A stretch of DNA of 64,000 nucleotides from JANOZM01 sp031429355 (lineage in GTDB: Bacteria > Pseudomonadota > Gammaproteobacteria > Burkholderiales > Burkholderiaceae_E), in assembly GCA_031429355.1 (NCBI GenBank), contig JANOZM010000004.1, positions 496,001 through 560,000 on the forward strand, written 5' to 3'. A program made the translations under genes and the position numbers. The notes beneath the pieces were generated by a model, which saw only the letters and a program-made list of their open reading frames with translations, was not told where the DNA came from and ran no database searches. Position 1 is the first letter of the stretch. Each line of letters begins with the position of its first letter. Shown here piece after piece: positions 31,172 through 40,549 of the stretch.

Positions 31172-31939
31172 ATGTTAATTCGCGGCAATGTTGTTTTAGT
31201 AACCGGAGGAGCCTCTGGTTTGGGTGGCGCTACGGCAGAAATTATTGTTGAAAACGGTGGCAAGGTGGTTATTGCCGATGTGCAAGAAAGTTTGGGGCAT
31301 GCCTTGGTGCAAAAGCTGGGTGCTGCTAACGCTACATTTGTAAAGTGTGATGTCACTTCCGAAGCCGATGGTCAGGCCGCTGTAGATGCTGCGGTACGAA
31401 TGGGCACCTTGGTTGGTTTGGTTAACTGTGCAGGCATTGGCCCCGCTGCAAAGACGGTGGGCAAAGATGGTCCGCACCCGTTAGCCATGTTTAGCAAAGT
31501 GATCCAAGTGAATTTAATTGGCTCGTTTAACATGATTCGCTTGGCGGCCACAGCGATGTGTAAAAACACCCCCAACGAAGAGGGCGAGAAGGGCGTCATC
31601 GTTAATACGGCCTCGGTGGCAGCTTATGATGGGCAAATTGGGCAAGCGGCTTACGCGGCTTCTAAGGGCGGTATTGTGGGCATGACTTTGCCTATTGCAC
31701 GCGACCTCGCGCGCGACGGTGTGCGCGTAGTAACTATTGCGCCGGGCTTGTTTTTAACGCCGCTGTTAGCGGGCATGCCGCAAGAGGTGCAAGACTCGTT
31801 AGGCAAACAAGTGCCGTTTCCTTCGCGCTTGGGTCGGCCAAACGAATACGCCATTATGGTCAAGCATGTGTTTACCAATTTGATGCTCAATGGTGAAACG
31901 ATTCGTTTGGATGGTGCGATTCGTATGGCGCCGCGTTAA
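31172..31939 (+). CDS. SDR family dehydrogenase, 3-hydroxyacyl-CoA dehydrogenase type II-like
   Basis: The 255-residue short-chain dehydrogenase starts at ATG 31172 (GGAG upstream), not at the longer frame start. It has the cofactor motif TGGASGLG, the NAD-type Asp in VVIADVQ, NCAGIG, and the active site S-x12-YAASKGG. The spacing and the MTLPIARDLARDGVRVVTIA segment resemble 2-methyl-3-hydroxybutyryl-CoA/3-hydroxyacyl-CoA dehydrogenases (HSD10 type). It would act in fatty-acid or branched-chain degradation. Confidence 0.88.
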   Translation: MLIRGNVVLVTGGASGLGGATAEIIVENGGKVVIADVQESLGHALVQKLGAANATFVKCDVTSEADGQAAVDAAVRMGTLVGLVNCAGIGPAAKTVGKDGPHPLAMFSKVIQVNLIGSFNMIRLAATAMCKNTPNEEGEKGVIVNTASVAAYDGQIGQAAYAASKGGIVGMTLPIARDLARDGVRVVTIAPGLFLTPLLAGMPQEVQDSLGKQVPFPSRLGRPNEYAIMVKHVFTNLMLNGETIRLDGAIRMAPR

Positions 31940-31971
31940 GTATTTTAATCAAGGGGGACTGTTGGCTCAGC

Positions 31972-32256
31972 TCAATAGCGAACCGATGGCCATTGACGTG
32001 CTGTGTGAATCAGGGCCAGCATCCAAATGATATTGCCGTCGATTTTGTATACCAAGCGATAGTTTTCATGCGCAATCAGCTCCCGTGTTTCTTGAAACTT
32101 TCCTGGCCGCCCGAGTTTCGGATTATCGGCAAGCCTGGCGGCGGCATCGCTGAAAAGCTCATCCATTCGAGCTGCGGCTCGTGGGTTGTCCGCCGCGATG
32201 AAGGCCCAAACTTCATCGCGATCCTGCAACGCTTCGGGTGTCCAAATTACTTTCAC
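31972..32256 (-). CDS. RelE/ParE family toxin
   Basis: The 94-residue toxin contains VIWTPEALQDRDEVWAFIAA, then LGRPGKFQETRELIAHENYR and LVYKIDGNIIWMLALIHTAR. This is the canonical RelE/ParE fold order and appears intact. It is 2 bp downstream of its antitoxin gene. Action on gyrase or on ribosome-bound mRNA cannot be separated from sequence alone. Confidence 0.9.
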   Translation of the reverse strand: MKVIWTPEALQDRDEVWAFIAADNPRAAARMDELFSDAAARLADNPKLGRPGKFQETRELIAHENYRLVYKIDGNIIWMLALIHTARQWPSVRY

Positions 32257-32258
32257 CT

Positions 32259-32531
32259 TTAGTCCATTATTGCTGCGCGTCGAGCAGCGAACACGGCTTC
32301 AACTTCATCATTTGGATGACCTACGCCGTTGCGCATTGAGTTGCTGGCGGCATCAATCTTTTTTTCTAAATATTTGTCATATTCTCGGCTTTCACGCTGA
32401 CGCTGCACGAATTCGCGCATTAACTCGCGCAAGACTTGCGAGGCGGGCCTGTGCGCTGCCTCAGCTTCAGCCATAAATTCGGCGCGTAACTCCGGCTCTA
32501 ACTTCATTGTGAAAACGGCTTCTTTAGACAT
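32259..32531 (-). CDS. ribbon-helix-helix antitoxin of the RelE/ParE pair
   Basis: The 90-residue protein reads KEAVFTMKLEPELRAEFMAE, then HRPASQVLRELMREFVQRQR, an RHH DNA-binding start. A C-terminal toxin-binding part follows (NDEVEAVFAARRAAIMD). As first gene of the leftward operon it should autorepress. This is the only clearly complete TA pair outside the cassette array. Confidence 0.88.
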   Translation of the reverse strand: MSKEAVFTMKLEPELRAEFMAEAEAAHRPASQVLRELMREFVQRQRESREYDKYLEKKIDAASNSMRNGVGHPNDEVEAVFAARRAAIMD

Positions 32532-32728
32532 TGCTCGTCCTTTCCAGAAAGTACTTACAAAGTATATACCAAGTAATTACCTACCGCAAACAACCGTAAA
32601 AACCGAATGCCGAGTAAATTGAACTGCTCCGCCCGTGGCGTTCTCGTATCAATGCTAGGCATTAGGTACTGTGTCCCGGCTTTGGCCTAGCGAAGCGCGC
32701 AAGTTTTTGGCCTCTTTTTTAAGGCAAG

Positions 32729-33205
32729 TTAGAACGCAAAATTTCGTTCGGATTCAGTTTTAAAAATGTATTCATCGATTAAATATTTGCCCGAAGCAAA
32801 TTCACTTTGTGTTTTTTGAACGGTGCAGCCTTCATGCTCGGGAAAATTTAACTCGTGGCAAATGCCCCATTTTTTGGATAAAAAATACCAGTCGTAAGCT
32901 CGGATTCCCCCTCTAAACCAGCTTGGCCTGAGTTCCTCAATTCGTTGTTTCTGCACATTGCCAGATGTCGATTTAATTGATGCAGCAATGATTAACCAAG
33001 TAGATTCTTCAGCGACAATATTTCTACCAACTGCGTAACTTGTCGATACTATCAACAAGAGCATACCGAACCCGATAACCCGCTTGTCTTTGATTTTCGA
33101 TGCTGCAAGAAAATACAACACTAAGGCGGAGACATAAATAGCAATAATTAAGTATTCAAGATTTACCGCAATTTGATTGTTAAAAATGGAGAGGTAAAAG
33201 TACAT
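32729..33205 (-). CDS. membrane protein of unknown function
   Basis: The 158-residue protein has two N-terminal hydrophobic helices (LEYLIIAIYVSALVLYFLA and GFGMLLLIVSTSYAVG) and a soluble C-terminal part with two Cys (WGICHELNFPEHEGC). No family recognised. The stop lies in TTCTAAC, which recalls a cassette first box, but no matching attC follows. Low complexity and composition match the accessory genes. Confidence 0.5.
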   Translation of the reverse strand: MYFYLSIFNNQIAVNLEYLIIAIYVSALVLYFLAASKIKDKRVIGFGMLLLIVSTSYAVGRNIVAEESTWLIIAASIKSTSGNVQKQRIEELRPSWFRGGIRAYDWYFLSKKWGICHELNFPEHEGCTVQKTQSEFASGKYLIDEYIFKTESERNFAF

Positions 33206-33222
33206 TTATTCTCGATCATTAG

Positions 33223-34353
33223 CTACAAATGTTTAATTACCGAAGGATTCGGGTTAGCAGCAAACGCAGCAAACCCTTCTGCCATCGCTTGGCATTCGCC
33301 CATTGCAGTCTGCCAGTCTTTAATGCGTCGATCGTGATCTAACCCATACGCGTGAAAATCTTTGCGGTCGGGTAGTTTGCCGTTGGGTAGTTTTGCCAAC
33401 AGGCTATCGCTTGGGCACACCAACACCATGTTGGATAACCAGTCGGCCCCTTGTTTACCGACGCCGTGTTTGCGCCATGGCAAAAATTTATCCAGCCAGC
33501 CTGCCGTGACCCATTGCTGAAAATGGGGGTACAGCACCAAGCCGGGTAGGGCGTTGTAGTTTAAGCACATGTGGTAATCGATTAAGCCACCGTCCCAATA
33601 GGCGCGGGGCTGTTGGGCCGTATTGCGTTCATCTTCGCCGATGTTTAATACGGGATCGGCTATTAACGGGATAGATCCCGAAGCCAACAATGCGTCTTCT
33701 ACTGTGTTGCTGTTAAACGCTTGAATCGTTGTGTCGAACCCGGTGGATGCAAACACTTGCGCATCGAATTCGACGCGGTCGCTGACGACATGGCGGTGCA
33801 ATGCGCTACTTAACCATTCGCGCTTGACGGTGTTTTTTAACGCTGCGCCACCAAAAAATCGTTTGTAAGCAGCGCTCGATTCTAACTTGGGGCCCGCAGC
33901 AATAATGGCTTGTAAACAGTAAGCCGGGTTGGCGTCTTTAATAAATGCAGCCGCATTGTTATTCAGTAAATCATTGACGACCGAGCGGCAAATATTCGAC
34001 ACATAGTTGGTGCTGGGGTTTTTGGGATAGCGTTGGCGTTCTAGGTAGGCGGTGGTTAATCGTTCAATTGCTTGCGTGCGCCCACCGCGGCTGGCGGCTG
34101 CCATACGCCAAGCGCCAATTGACGAGCCATACAAGCGGCGCGCGGTGAAATGTTTCGATGGTTGTTGCGCAAAGTATTCGCCAAACAACCAACGATCAAA
34201 CGGAATTAAGGATAAGCCTTTTGGGCCACCGGCAGCTGCCACAACCCCACTAAAATCTGAAGCGCGTAAGCCATGTTCAGCAATATGCAAACGGGCGCGT
34301 TGCCCGGCATAAATTTCGATGGAACCTAAAGGGTTATGCGCGCTGGATGTCAT
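33223..34353 (-). CDS. patatin-like phospholipase
   Basis: The 376-residue protein has the patatin pattern: oxyanion-type GVVAAAGGPKGLS, nucleophile elbow GSSIGAW (Ser-Asp dyad enzyme) and the catalytic Asp in YWDGGLIDYH. It should hydrolyse acyl esters of phospholipids or related lipids in the cytoplasm; no signal peptide is seen. It ends 27 bp upstream of pth in the same direction. Confidence 0.88.
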   Translation of the reverse strand: MTSSAHNPLGSIEIYAGQRARLHIAEHGLRASDFSGVVAAAGGPKGLSLIPFDRWLFGEYFAQQPSKHFTARRLYGSSIGAWRMAAASRGGRTQAIERLTTAYLERQRYPKNPSTNYVSNICRSVVNDLLNNNAAAFIKDANPAYCLQAIIAAGPKLESSAAYKRFFGGAALKNTVKREWLSSALHRHVVSDRVEFDAQVFASTGFDTTIQAFNSNTVEDALLASGSIPLIADPVLNIGEDERNTAQQPRAYWDGGLIDYHMCLNYNALPGLVLYPHFQQWVTAGWLDKFLPWRKHGVGKQGADWLSNMVLVCPSDSLLAKLPNGKLPDRKDFHAYGLDHDRRIKDWQTAMGECQAMAEGFAAFAANPNPSVIKHL

Positions 34354-34380
34354 TAATGTTCAATTAGTTGCCGTGCCAAA

Positions 34381-34983
34381 TCATGCGGTGTGTAAAAGCC
34401 GAAATGCGCTCTCCAGATCGCCATTTAACAGTTGTGGCAATACCCCCAACACTTTGGCTTCGTTAGAAAGAATGGCTTGTTCCTCATCGCGTCGGGGTTG
34501 GTGTAAAACGAAGTCGGCGACTTCTTGCGCAAGATTTAATGTGCGTGGGTGGCCAATGCCAACCCGTAAGCGCCAAGAGTCCGCGCTACCCATTTTTGCT
34601 TGGATATCTTTAAGTCCGTTATGGCCGCCCGAACCACCGCCTTTTTTTAACTTAATAACGCCGGGCATTAGGTCTAGTTCGTCGTGCAGCACTAAAATTT
34701 CGTCAATGGTGATTTTGTAAAAGTTACACAGCGCTTGCACTGCTTGCCCCGAGCGATTCATATACGTGTTGGGCTTTAGCAGCCACACATCGCCCACTGG
34801 GCCACGTGCTTTGGCCACCCACCCGGCAAATTTTGTTTCTTTATTAAAACTAGCGCCTAACTGTTTTGCGATGGCGTCTACATACCAAAAGCCCGCGTTG
34901 TGGCGGGTTTGTTCGTACTCGGGGCCAGGGTTGCCTAGACCAACAATCAGGCGAATGGGTGTAACGGGAATTTGTGAGGGCAT
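34381..34983 (-). CDS. pth: peptidyl-tRNA hydrolase
   Basis: The protein of about 200 residues has LIVGLGNPGPEYEQTRHNAG with the catalytic His (20 in E. coli numbering), VWLLKPNTYMNRSG, HDELDL and GGGSGGHNGLKDI. It releases tRNA from dropped-off peptidyl-tRNA. ATG 34983 is used because the longer frame runs back through the rplY terminator. Order rplY-pth is conserved in betaproteobacteria. Confidence 0.97.
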   Translation of the reverse strand: MPSQIPVTPIRLIVGLGNPGPEYEQTRHNAGFWYVDAIAKQLGASFNKETKFAGWVAKARGPVGDVWLLKPNTYMNRSGQAVQALCNFYKITIDEILVLHDELDLMPGVIKLKKGGGSGGHNGLKDIQAKMGSADSWRLRVGIGHPRTLNLAQEVADFVLHQPRRDEEQAILSNEAKVLGVLPQLLNGDLESAFRLLHTA

Positions 34984-34993
34984 AAAAAAGTTA

Positions 34994-35033
34994 AGAAAAA
35001 GCCCGCCGCTGTAGAACACAGGACGGGCTTTCA
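34994..35033 (-). terminator. rho-independent terminator after rplY
   Basis: AAAGCCCG and CGGGCTTT arms (34998-35005, 35024-35031) with a T-rich tract on the leftward strand. It separates rplY from pth. Confidence 0.8.
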
Positions 35034-35114
35034 TTGTAACTAACCTTGTAATGTTGTACTGATATCGAATTACCGAAATCGGTGTACTGATACAACTTGG
35101 TCAGAACATTAAAC

Positions 35115-35810
35115 TTACTTCTTTGCAGGTGCCTTAGCAGGCGCTTTACCAGCAGCAGGTGCAGCAGCACCGGCAGCAGCAAGTTTAGCAGCAGCACCTT
35201 TAGTAGCAGGGGCTGCTGCGGGGGCTGCAGGTGCTGACGTTGGGGTTACTTCTTCTTCACCAGGTACAACGAAGGTCGCCAATACAGGATCTTCTTTACG
35301 GTTAGCGATTTTTACGCCTTCTGGCAAAGTGATGCTGCTAACGCGAACTGCGTGGCCTAATTCGGCAGTGCTTAAATCGACCGTAATAAATTCGGGCAAG
35401 TTCACAGCCAAACAACGCACCAATAACTCGGTGGTGATGTGGCTCACAATGGCGCCGCCGGTTTTAACCGCAGGCGATACTTCTTCACCAGTAAAGTGAA
35501 CAGGCACTTTCATGGTGATAACGGTGTCATTGGTGATGCGCTGAAAATCCACGTGCAAGATTTGTGGCTTGTATGGATGCCATTGGGCATCGCGCAATAA
35601 AACGCGCTCGGATTTGCCGTCGATTTCCATATCCAAGATGGTCGAGTGGAATGATTCCACGCGCATCGAGTGATACAACGGGTTGTGTTCCATCGAAATG
35701 TTGGTGGCAACAGCACCGCCATAAACAATACCTGGAACCTGATTTGCACGACGCAGGCGGCGGCTCGCACTCGTACCTTGCTTAACTCTCGTAGTTGCAA
35801 CGACTTTCAT
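35115..35810 (-). CDS. rplY: 50S ribosomal protein L25 (CTC form)
   Basis: The protein of about 231 residues has the N-terminal 5S-rRNA-binding L25 domain (ASRRLRRANQVPGIVYGG; LLRDAQWHPYKPQILHVDFQ), then the TL5/CTC C-terminal domain. An Ala/Pro/Lys-rich tail follows (about 50 residues, repeated APA/GAA units). ATG 35810 has GGAG 8 nt upstream. The long tail is typical of betaproteobacterial members. Confidence 0.96.
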   Translation of the reverse strand: MKVVATTRVKQGTSASRRLRRANQVPGIVYGGAVATNISMEHNPLYHSMRVESFHSTILDMEIDGKSERVLLRDAQWHPYKPQILHVDFQRITNDTVITMKVPVHFTGEEVSPAVKTGGAIVSHITTELLVRCLAVNLPEFITVDLSTAELGHAVRVSSITLPEGVKIANRKEDPVLATFVVPGEEEVTPTSAPAAPAAAPATKGAAAKLAAAGAAAPAAGKAPAKAPAKK

Positions 35811-35921
35811 CGTTTTTCTCCTAAATATCTCGAAGGGCGCGACCACTCTTCGAGGTGAACAACTTCGTTAAGGCAGACTTCTCATTAGCCAAAACGAAGA
35901 CCTTAAAAACTTTTTACTCAA

Positions 35922-36905
35922 TTAATCAGCAAACATCGATGAAACTGAATCGGCGCGGTTAATGCGCAAAATCGTTTCGCCCATTAACTGCGCGCAACTT
36001 AAAACGCGAATGCGCTTACAAGCTTGCGCGGCTTCCGATAATGGGATGGTGTCTGTAACAACCAACTCATCTAATGTCGAGCTAGCAATGCGATCGACGG
36101 CGCCACCAGATAAAACTGCGTGGGTGCAATACGCTACAACGCGCGTTGCGCCGTGTTCTTTCATGGCTTGTGCAGCTTTTACTAACGTGCCTGCTGTATC
36201 GACCATGTCATCCATGATGATGCAACTACGCCCGTTTACGTCACCAATAATGTTCATGACTTCAGAAACATTGGCGGTAGGACGGCGTTTGTCGATAATG
36301 GCTAGGTCGGAATCCATCCGTTTTGCCAAAGCGCGGGCGCGTACAACGCCTCCGACGTCCGGGGACACCACGATGAGGTTTTCCATCTTTTGCTTTTGAG
36401 CATCTTCGAGCAAGATCGGGGCAGCGTAAATATTGTCTACCGGAATATCGAAGAAGCCTTGAATTTGGTCGGCATGTAGATCCATCGTTAAAACCCGATC
36501 TACACCGGCAATTTGCAACATGTTGGCCACTATTTTTGCGCTTATTGCGACCCGCGCCGAGCGTACGCGGCGATCTTGCCGTGCGTAGCCAAAGTAGGGC
36601 AGTGCTGCCGTAATGCGACCCGCCGAGGCACGCTTAAGTGCATCAATCATCACCATGAGTTCCATAAGGTTGTCATTGGTGGGGTTGCAAGTGGACTGCA
36701 ATACGAAAACGTCTTTGCCGCGAACGTTTTCTAAAATTTCGACCATGACTTCACCATCGGAGAATTTACCGACTGTGGCTTTGCCTAATGGGATATCGAG
36801 ATGGGCTGAAACGCCTTTGGCAAGCGCCGGGTTTGAGTTACCCGTAAACAGCATTAAGCCTTCAGTGAACAAGGAATCGGAAGTACGGCGCCGGGGCAGG
36901 TTCAT
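35922..36905 (-). CDS. prs: ribose-phosphate pyrophosphokinase
   Basis: It makes PRPP from ribose 5-phosphate and ATP. Visible motifs are KFSDGEVMVEI, ALPYFGYARQDRR, the DLHADQIQGFFDIP block and the PRPP-binding DDMVDTAGTLVKAA. The length of 327 is slightly over the usual ~315 because of the N-terminal MNLPRRRTSDS. That start lacks a ribosome-binding site, so initiation a few codons later (TTG or ATG before LFTGN) is possible. Confidence 0.96.
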   Translation of the reverse strand: MNLPRRRTSDSLFTEGLMLFTGNSNPALAKGVSAHLDIPLGKATVGKFSDGEVMVEILENVRGKDVFVLQSTCNPTNDNLMELMVMIDALKRASAGRITAALPYFGYARQDRRVRSARVAISAKIVANMLQIAGVDRVLTMDLHADQIQGFFDIPVDNIYAAPILLEDAQKQKMENLIVVSPDVGGVVRARALAKRMDSDLAIIDKRRPTANVSEVMNIIGDVNGRSCIIMDDMVDTAGTLVKAAQAMKEHGATRVVAYCTHAVLSGGAVDRIASSTLDELVVTDTIPLSEAAQACKRIRVLSCAQLMGETILRINRADSVSSMFAD

Positions 36906-36973
36906 TGGGGGGCTAGAAAGTTAGTACTGCAGACGATTGAAGCGACGAACAACTATATCGCGAATAAAAAAAC

Positions 36974-37050
36974 TGGCTGGGGAGAAAGGACTCGAACCTT
37001 TGCATGCCGGAATCAAAATCCGGTGCCTTAACCAACTTGGCGACACCCCA
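36974..37050 (-). tRNA. tRNA-Gln (anticodon UUG)
   Basis: The 77-nt cloverleaf includes an encoded CCA. The anticodon stem CCGGA/TCCGG encloses loop TTTTGAT, giving anticodon TTG. The T-loop GGTTCGAGTCC is canonical. The acceptor TGGGGTG/CTCCCCA contains one U-U pair. Its place between prs and ispE is conserved in Burkholderiales. Confidence 0.97.
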
Positions 37051-37098
37051 ACTGCTGAACTACTTGCTTATTTAAAACTTGTTTTGCAACTTATTCCT

Positions 37099-37986
37099 TT
37101 AAAACTGCAACGGATGCGCCTTTAAAGTATGTACCACTTGTACTTTACCTGCTTTAGCCAACTTTGCCGCATGCGCAATTGCTTGCGCTTGGCCGACATC
37201 GTTACACCAAACAAAAACACTGGCACCAGACCCACTCATTCGTACTGCTTTACTGCTGCAACCAAACTGTGGCGCAATGCTTTTCAGCTTTGCTATTGCC
37301 TGCCCAACTTCTTTAAAATACTTTGCTGCGACGGGTTCCAAATCGTTTCGGCCTGGAAGCGCCCCATTTGGCATTAAGACATTCGCTGGGAAGCCCGCTA
37401 TTTTGAGAGCTTCGGTGTTGCGTGTCAATTCAGGCGCTCTGAAAATGATAGGAGTAGGAACGCTTGTCGCAGGTTTGACCAAAACTAAGGGCCGAATTGG
37501 TAGTTTTATCGGTTTTAGTCGTTCGCCAATGCCGGTGGCTAGGGCGTTAAAACCACGGACGAACACCGGGACGTCCGCCCCAAGCTGCAAACCAAGTGCG
37601 GCTAGTTGGCTAGTTGTTAGTCCTAAGGCCCATAATTTATTCAAACCAATTAAGACGGTGGCCGCATCAGAACTGCCGCCACCAAGGCCCGCACCCATGG
37701 GAATATTTTTCTCCAAGCGGATGTTTACGCCTAAGTTGCAGTTTGAGTAATTGCGCAAACAATGCGCTGCGCGTACGACTAAATCGAGCTCGGGTTTGAC
37801 ACCATTGATCGGATTTAAATGAATAATTTGGCCGTCGCTGCGCAGCGTTAAATCAATGTAGTCCATCAGATCGATAAACTGAAACACAGTTTGTAGTTCG
37901 TGATAACCATCGGGACGTCGGCCCGTAACATGCAAAAACAAATTAATTTTTGCAGGTGCCGGTAGGTTGTGTAATTCGGTTAGCAA
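37099..37986 (-). CDS. ispE: 4-diphosphocytidyl-2-C-methyl-D-erythritol kinase
   Basis: This 295-residue GHMP kinase has the ATP loop PMGAGLGGGSSDAAT and an N-terminal PAPAKINLFLHVTGRRPDGY. It phosphorylates CDP-methylerythritol in the MEP isoprenoid pathway. Normal length, next to lolB as in many beta- and gammaproteobacteria. Confidence 0.97.
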   Translation of the reverse strand: MLTELHNLPAPAKINLFLHVTGRRPDGYHELQTVFQFIDLMDYIDLTLRSDGQIIHLNPINGVKPELDLVVRAAHCLRNYSNCNLGVNIRLEKNIPMGAGLGGGSSDAATVLIGLNKLWALGLTTSQLAALGLQLGADVPVFVRGFNALATGIGERLKPIKLPIRPLVLVKPATSVPTPIIFRAPELTRNTEALKIAGFPANVLMPNGALPGRNDLEPVAAKYFKEVGQAIAKLKSIAPQFGCSSKAVRMSGSGASVFVWCNDVGQAQAIAHAAKLAKAGKVQVVHTLKAHPLQF

Positions 37987-38029
37987 GGGGGGCGATCCAG
38001 TTTTAATCTGCGTTTTAATCCGCTTTTTT

Positions 38030-38707
38030 TTAATCGATCAACAAGCGCAGCCGCACTTTACTAATGCCCGACACATTTTGGCCGCCCGCATTGTTGTTCA
38101 AAGTAAGCTTAGAAGGTTTGCCTCGTGCATTATGTTCATCGATAACCAAGTTCCAACCACCATCAATTGCACTCATCAGTTTGCCTTGCGCATCGACCAC
38201 GCTGTTTTCGGTCGCTTTACCTTTTAACCAAAATGACATGCGTTGCACGGGTACCCGCCAACCCAAAACGCTATCGGTCAAGCTGTCCATGTCGGGTGCA
38301 GTAAAGTCGCCACGATCCGCAGTCTCTAGGCGCGCTTTGCCTGGCGCTAGGCTAAGGCGCGCTAGCAATTGGCCCAGCGGGGATGACAGTTCTAATACGG
38401 TTAAGTTGTTTGCCTCGGTAACACTAAGTTCGAATCGACCGGTAACACTTTCGCGTTTGGGTGAGGCAGACATACTACCTGGCGCTGCGCCTTCCCCAAC
38501 AACTGCCTGATCGGCTGCACTCTCGATAACGGCATTAAACCGACCTTGCCAGCGCTCGATTGTTTGCAGCGTTGCATCGCTGGTGGGTTGTCGAACCGGT
38601 TCTAAGCTGGCGCAACCCACACCGATGTAGGCGAGACATACGCAAGCTATTAGTAACTTGACGAAGCGGTGAGCCAGTAACTGGTAGAAAGTTAAAGTGG
38701 CAAGCAT
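38030..38707 (-). CDS. lolB: outer-membrane lipoprotein receptor LolB
   Basis: The 225-residue protein has a signal peptide and lipobox (AYIGVGCASLEP) and LolB-type features (TIERWQGRFNAVIE, LELSSPLGQLLARLSLAPGK, WRVPVQRMSFWLKG). It accepts lipoproteins from LolA and inserts them into the outer membrane. It lies between the TPR protein gene and ispE. An Ala/Ser-rich insert (residues about 60-80) lengthens it slightly. Confidence 0.9.
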   Translation of the reverse strand: MLATLTFYQLLAHRFVKLLIACVCLAYIGVGCASLEPVRQPTSDATLQTIERWQGRFNAVIESAADQAVVGEGAAPGSMSASPKRESVTGRFELSVTEANNLTVLELSSPLGQLLARLSLAPGKARLETADRGDFTAPDMDSLTDSVLGWRVPVQRMSFWLKGKATENSVVDAQGKLMSAIDGGWNLVIDEHNARGKPSKLTLNNNAGGQNVSGISKVRLRLLID

Positions 38708-38713
38708 TAATAG

Positions 38714-40357
38714 TTAGCGATTTGCAGGTTCAACTTTTACGTCAAACCGTTTTAATGTTTCTAGTAGTACCGGATGCTTTGGCTCTTTAATTAGTGCCTC
38801 TTTCCAGACCTCGCGCGCTTTGTCTTTTTGGCCCATTTCCCAGTGTACTTCGCCCAAATGCGCAGCAATTTCACCGTCGGGTAGGCGCTTGTAAGCGTCT
38901 TGCAATTGTTCTAGGGCTTGCGGGTATTTGCGCTGCTTAAAAAACACCCATCCTAAGCTGTCAATCAACATGCCATCGTCGGGTCTTAAGCTAAGCGCGT
39001 TACGAATTAGTTCTTCGGCTTCGTCTAAGCGAACGCCACGATCGGCCAACGAATAACCCAAGGCGTTGTAGGCTAAGGCTTGATCTGGCTTAATTGTAAT
39101 CAGCGTCCGCAGTTGTTGCTCCATCAGGTCGAATTGCTTGAGGCGCTCGGCGGTCATCGCCTGTTCGTAAAGTAAGTCGGTTTGCTCGGGTTGTTCTTGA
39201 AGTGCTTTGGTTAAAAAGACTAAGGCTTCTTGATCGCGTTTGGCTTCACGCAATATTTGGCCGGTAGCGCGAGCAACTAGAGTTTTGTCGGCATCATTTA
39301 AGGTCAGGGCTTGATTGGTACTGACTGCGGATAAGCCTTGTAAAGCGGCATCAATTTTTCCGTCTTTAGTGCGCAATGCCGCTACCCTTAATTGGGTGCG
39401 TAAATAACTAGTGTCTTGTGTCCCAGTGGTTGTCAAAAGCGTAAGTGCGTCTTGCGATTTGCCCAGCTCTTCTAGAAGCGCGCCATATAACAATCGTGCT
39501 TCGCCATGGCTGGGCGTTATTGGCATCGGAAATTGCAAATATTGCTCAAAAGTTTTGCGCCCCTTATCGGCGTTTTTGTCGTTGGCGGCCAATTGCAATG
39601 CCAACCAAACAGCGGGTGAATATTGGTTGCTGGCGGCTAAAGCAGCATCAACATCGATTTGTGCGGCGGGCAAATCGCGCGAAGCAATTTTCCAGTTTGC
39701 TTTGGCTGTAAAACCGGCGGCCCTTAGCATTGGATTGGTTGATTTAGCGTCAGCAATTTTATCTAAAAAAGCAGCCGCACTTTTAGGGTCGGGTGCTTGC
39801 AGTAAGGAGCGCAACAGGCCTGTATAAGTTGCCTCAAGATCGGCACCGTTTTTATCGCTAGCGACCTTGTTTAGGCGCGCTAAAAATACGGTTTCTAGCA
39901 TGACGTAATTGTTGCTTGCGATGGCTAGGCCGTCGTAAACTTGCTGGGCATTAGGCGATTGCGGCGCTAACCGAATCCAAACTTGTGCAGCACCAAAAGC
40001 CGGTTCGAATTGCTGCGAACGTAACAACCATTGCGTTGCACGACGCGCAAAACGCGAGTCCTTCAGTGAGTTGGCTAAACTGATATAAGTTTGTGCTGCT
40101 TGCATTGTTTCTCCGCGGTTTGAGCGAATTTCGGCAAGCAACATTTCGCGCATTAATGGCCCCGTAAGCGTTAATGGTGGCATCGTTTCAAATCGATCTT
40201 CGGGCCTAATTTCGTCTACAGCGGGGCTGTTTACAACTGCAGCTTTTTCCGTTGTTGGCGGCGCGGCCGGGGCTTGCGCGAAAGCTGGTGCGCCAAAATA
40301 AGTTAACGCAATGGCGCTGCCAAAAAGGCCTACAACCAATTTTTGCCCAAGCTGCAT
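38714..40357 (-). CDS. TPR-repeat exported protein
   Basis: The protein of about 547 residues (from ATG 40357) has a signal peptide (MQLGQKLVVGLFGSAIALTY, cleaved after AFA). Many tetratricopeptide units follow (for example ALAYNALGYSLADRGVRLDE; GEIAAHLGEVHWEMGQKDKA). Such proteins upstream of lolB are conserved in betaproteobacteria and probably act as periplasmic scaffolds. The frame stays open to 40624, with a possible TTG start at 40507; that would add a segment built from a 12-bp tandem repeat. Confidence 0.8.
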   Translation of the reverse strand: MQLGQKLVVGLFGSAIALTYFGAPAFAQAPAAPPTTEKAAVVNSPAVDEIRPEDRFETMPPLTLTGPLMREMLLAEIRSNRGETMQAAQTYISLANSLKDSRFARRATQWLLRSQQFEPAFGAAQVWIRLAPQSPNAQQVYDGLAIASNNYVMLETVFLARLNKVASDKNGADLEATYTGLLRSLLQAPDPKSAAAFLDKIADAKSTNPMLRAAGFTAKANWKIASRDLPAAQIDVDAALAASNQYSPAVWLALQLAANDKNADKGRKTFEQYLQFPMPITPSHGEARLLYGALLEELGKSQDALTLLTTTGTQDTSYLRTQLRVAALRTKDGKIDAALQGLSAVSTNQALTLNDADKTLVARATGQILREAKRDQEALVFLTKALQEQPEQTDLLYEQAMTAERLKQFDLMEQQLRTLITIKPDQALAYNALGYSLADRGVRLDEAEELIRNALSLRPDDGMLIDSLGWVFFKQRKYPQALEQLQDAYKRLPDGEIAAHLGEVHWEMGQKDKAREVWKEALIKEPKHPVLLETLKRFDVKVEPANR

Positions 40358-40384
40358 TGGCAATAAACGCAGCGAAATGGCTAG

Positions 40385-40456
40385 GCGCTCGTTGAAGCGT
40401 TTATCGAAGCGCGTATCGAAGCGCTCATTAAAGCCCTCATTCAAGCGCTTATTGAA
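40385..40456. repeat. tandem repeat, six 12-bp units
   Basis: Six degenerate copies of GCGCTYATTGAA lie between the TPR gene and mutM. In the leftward TPR frame they encode repeated F-(N/D)-x-R units. No function is apparent. Confidence 0.85.
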
Positions 40457-40549
40457 GCAACTTAGGGCTAACAAGCCAATGTCTTTGGTGTTCTGTGTTT
40501 TTCTCAATTTCAATTCCAGTAGACTGCCGCCGGTAAGGAGTTTTGTATC

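Noticed and set aside
32650..32735. TTCTAAC at the stop of the 158-residue protein gene as an attC first box
   Set aside because: No palindromic partner or GTTRRRY box follows at a suitable distance.
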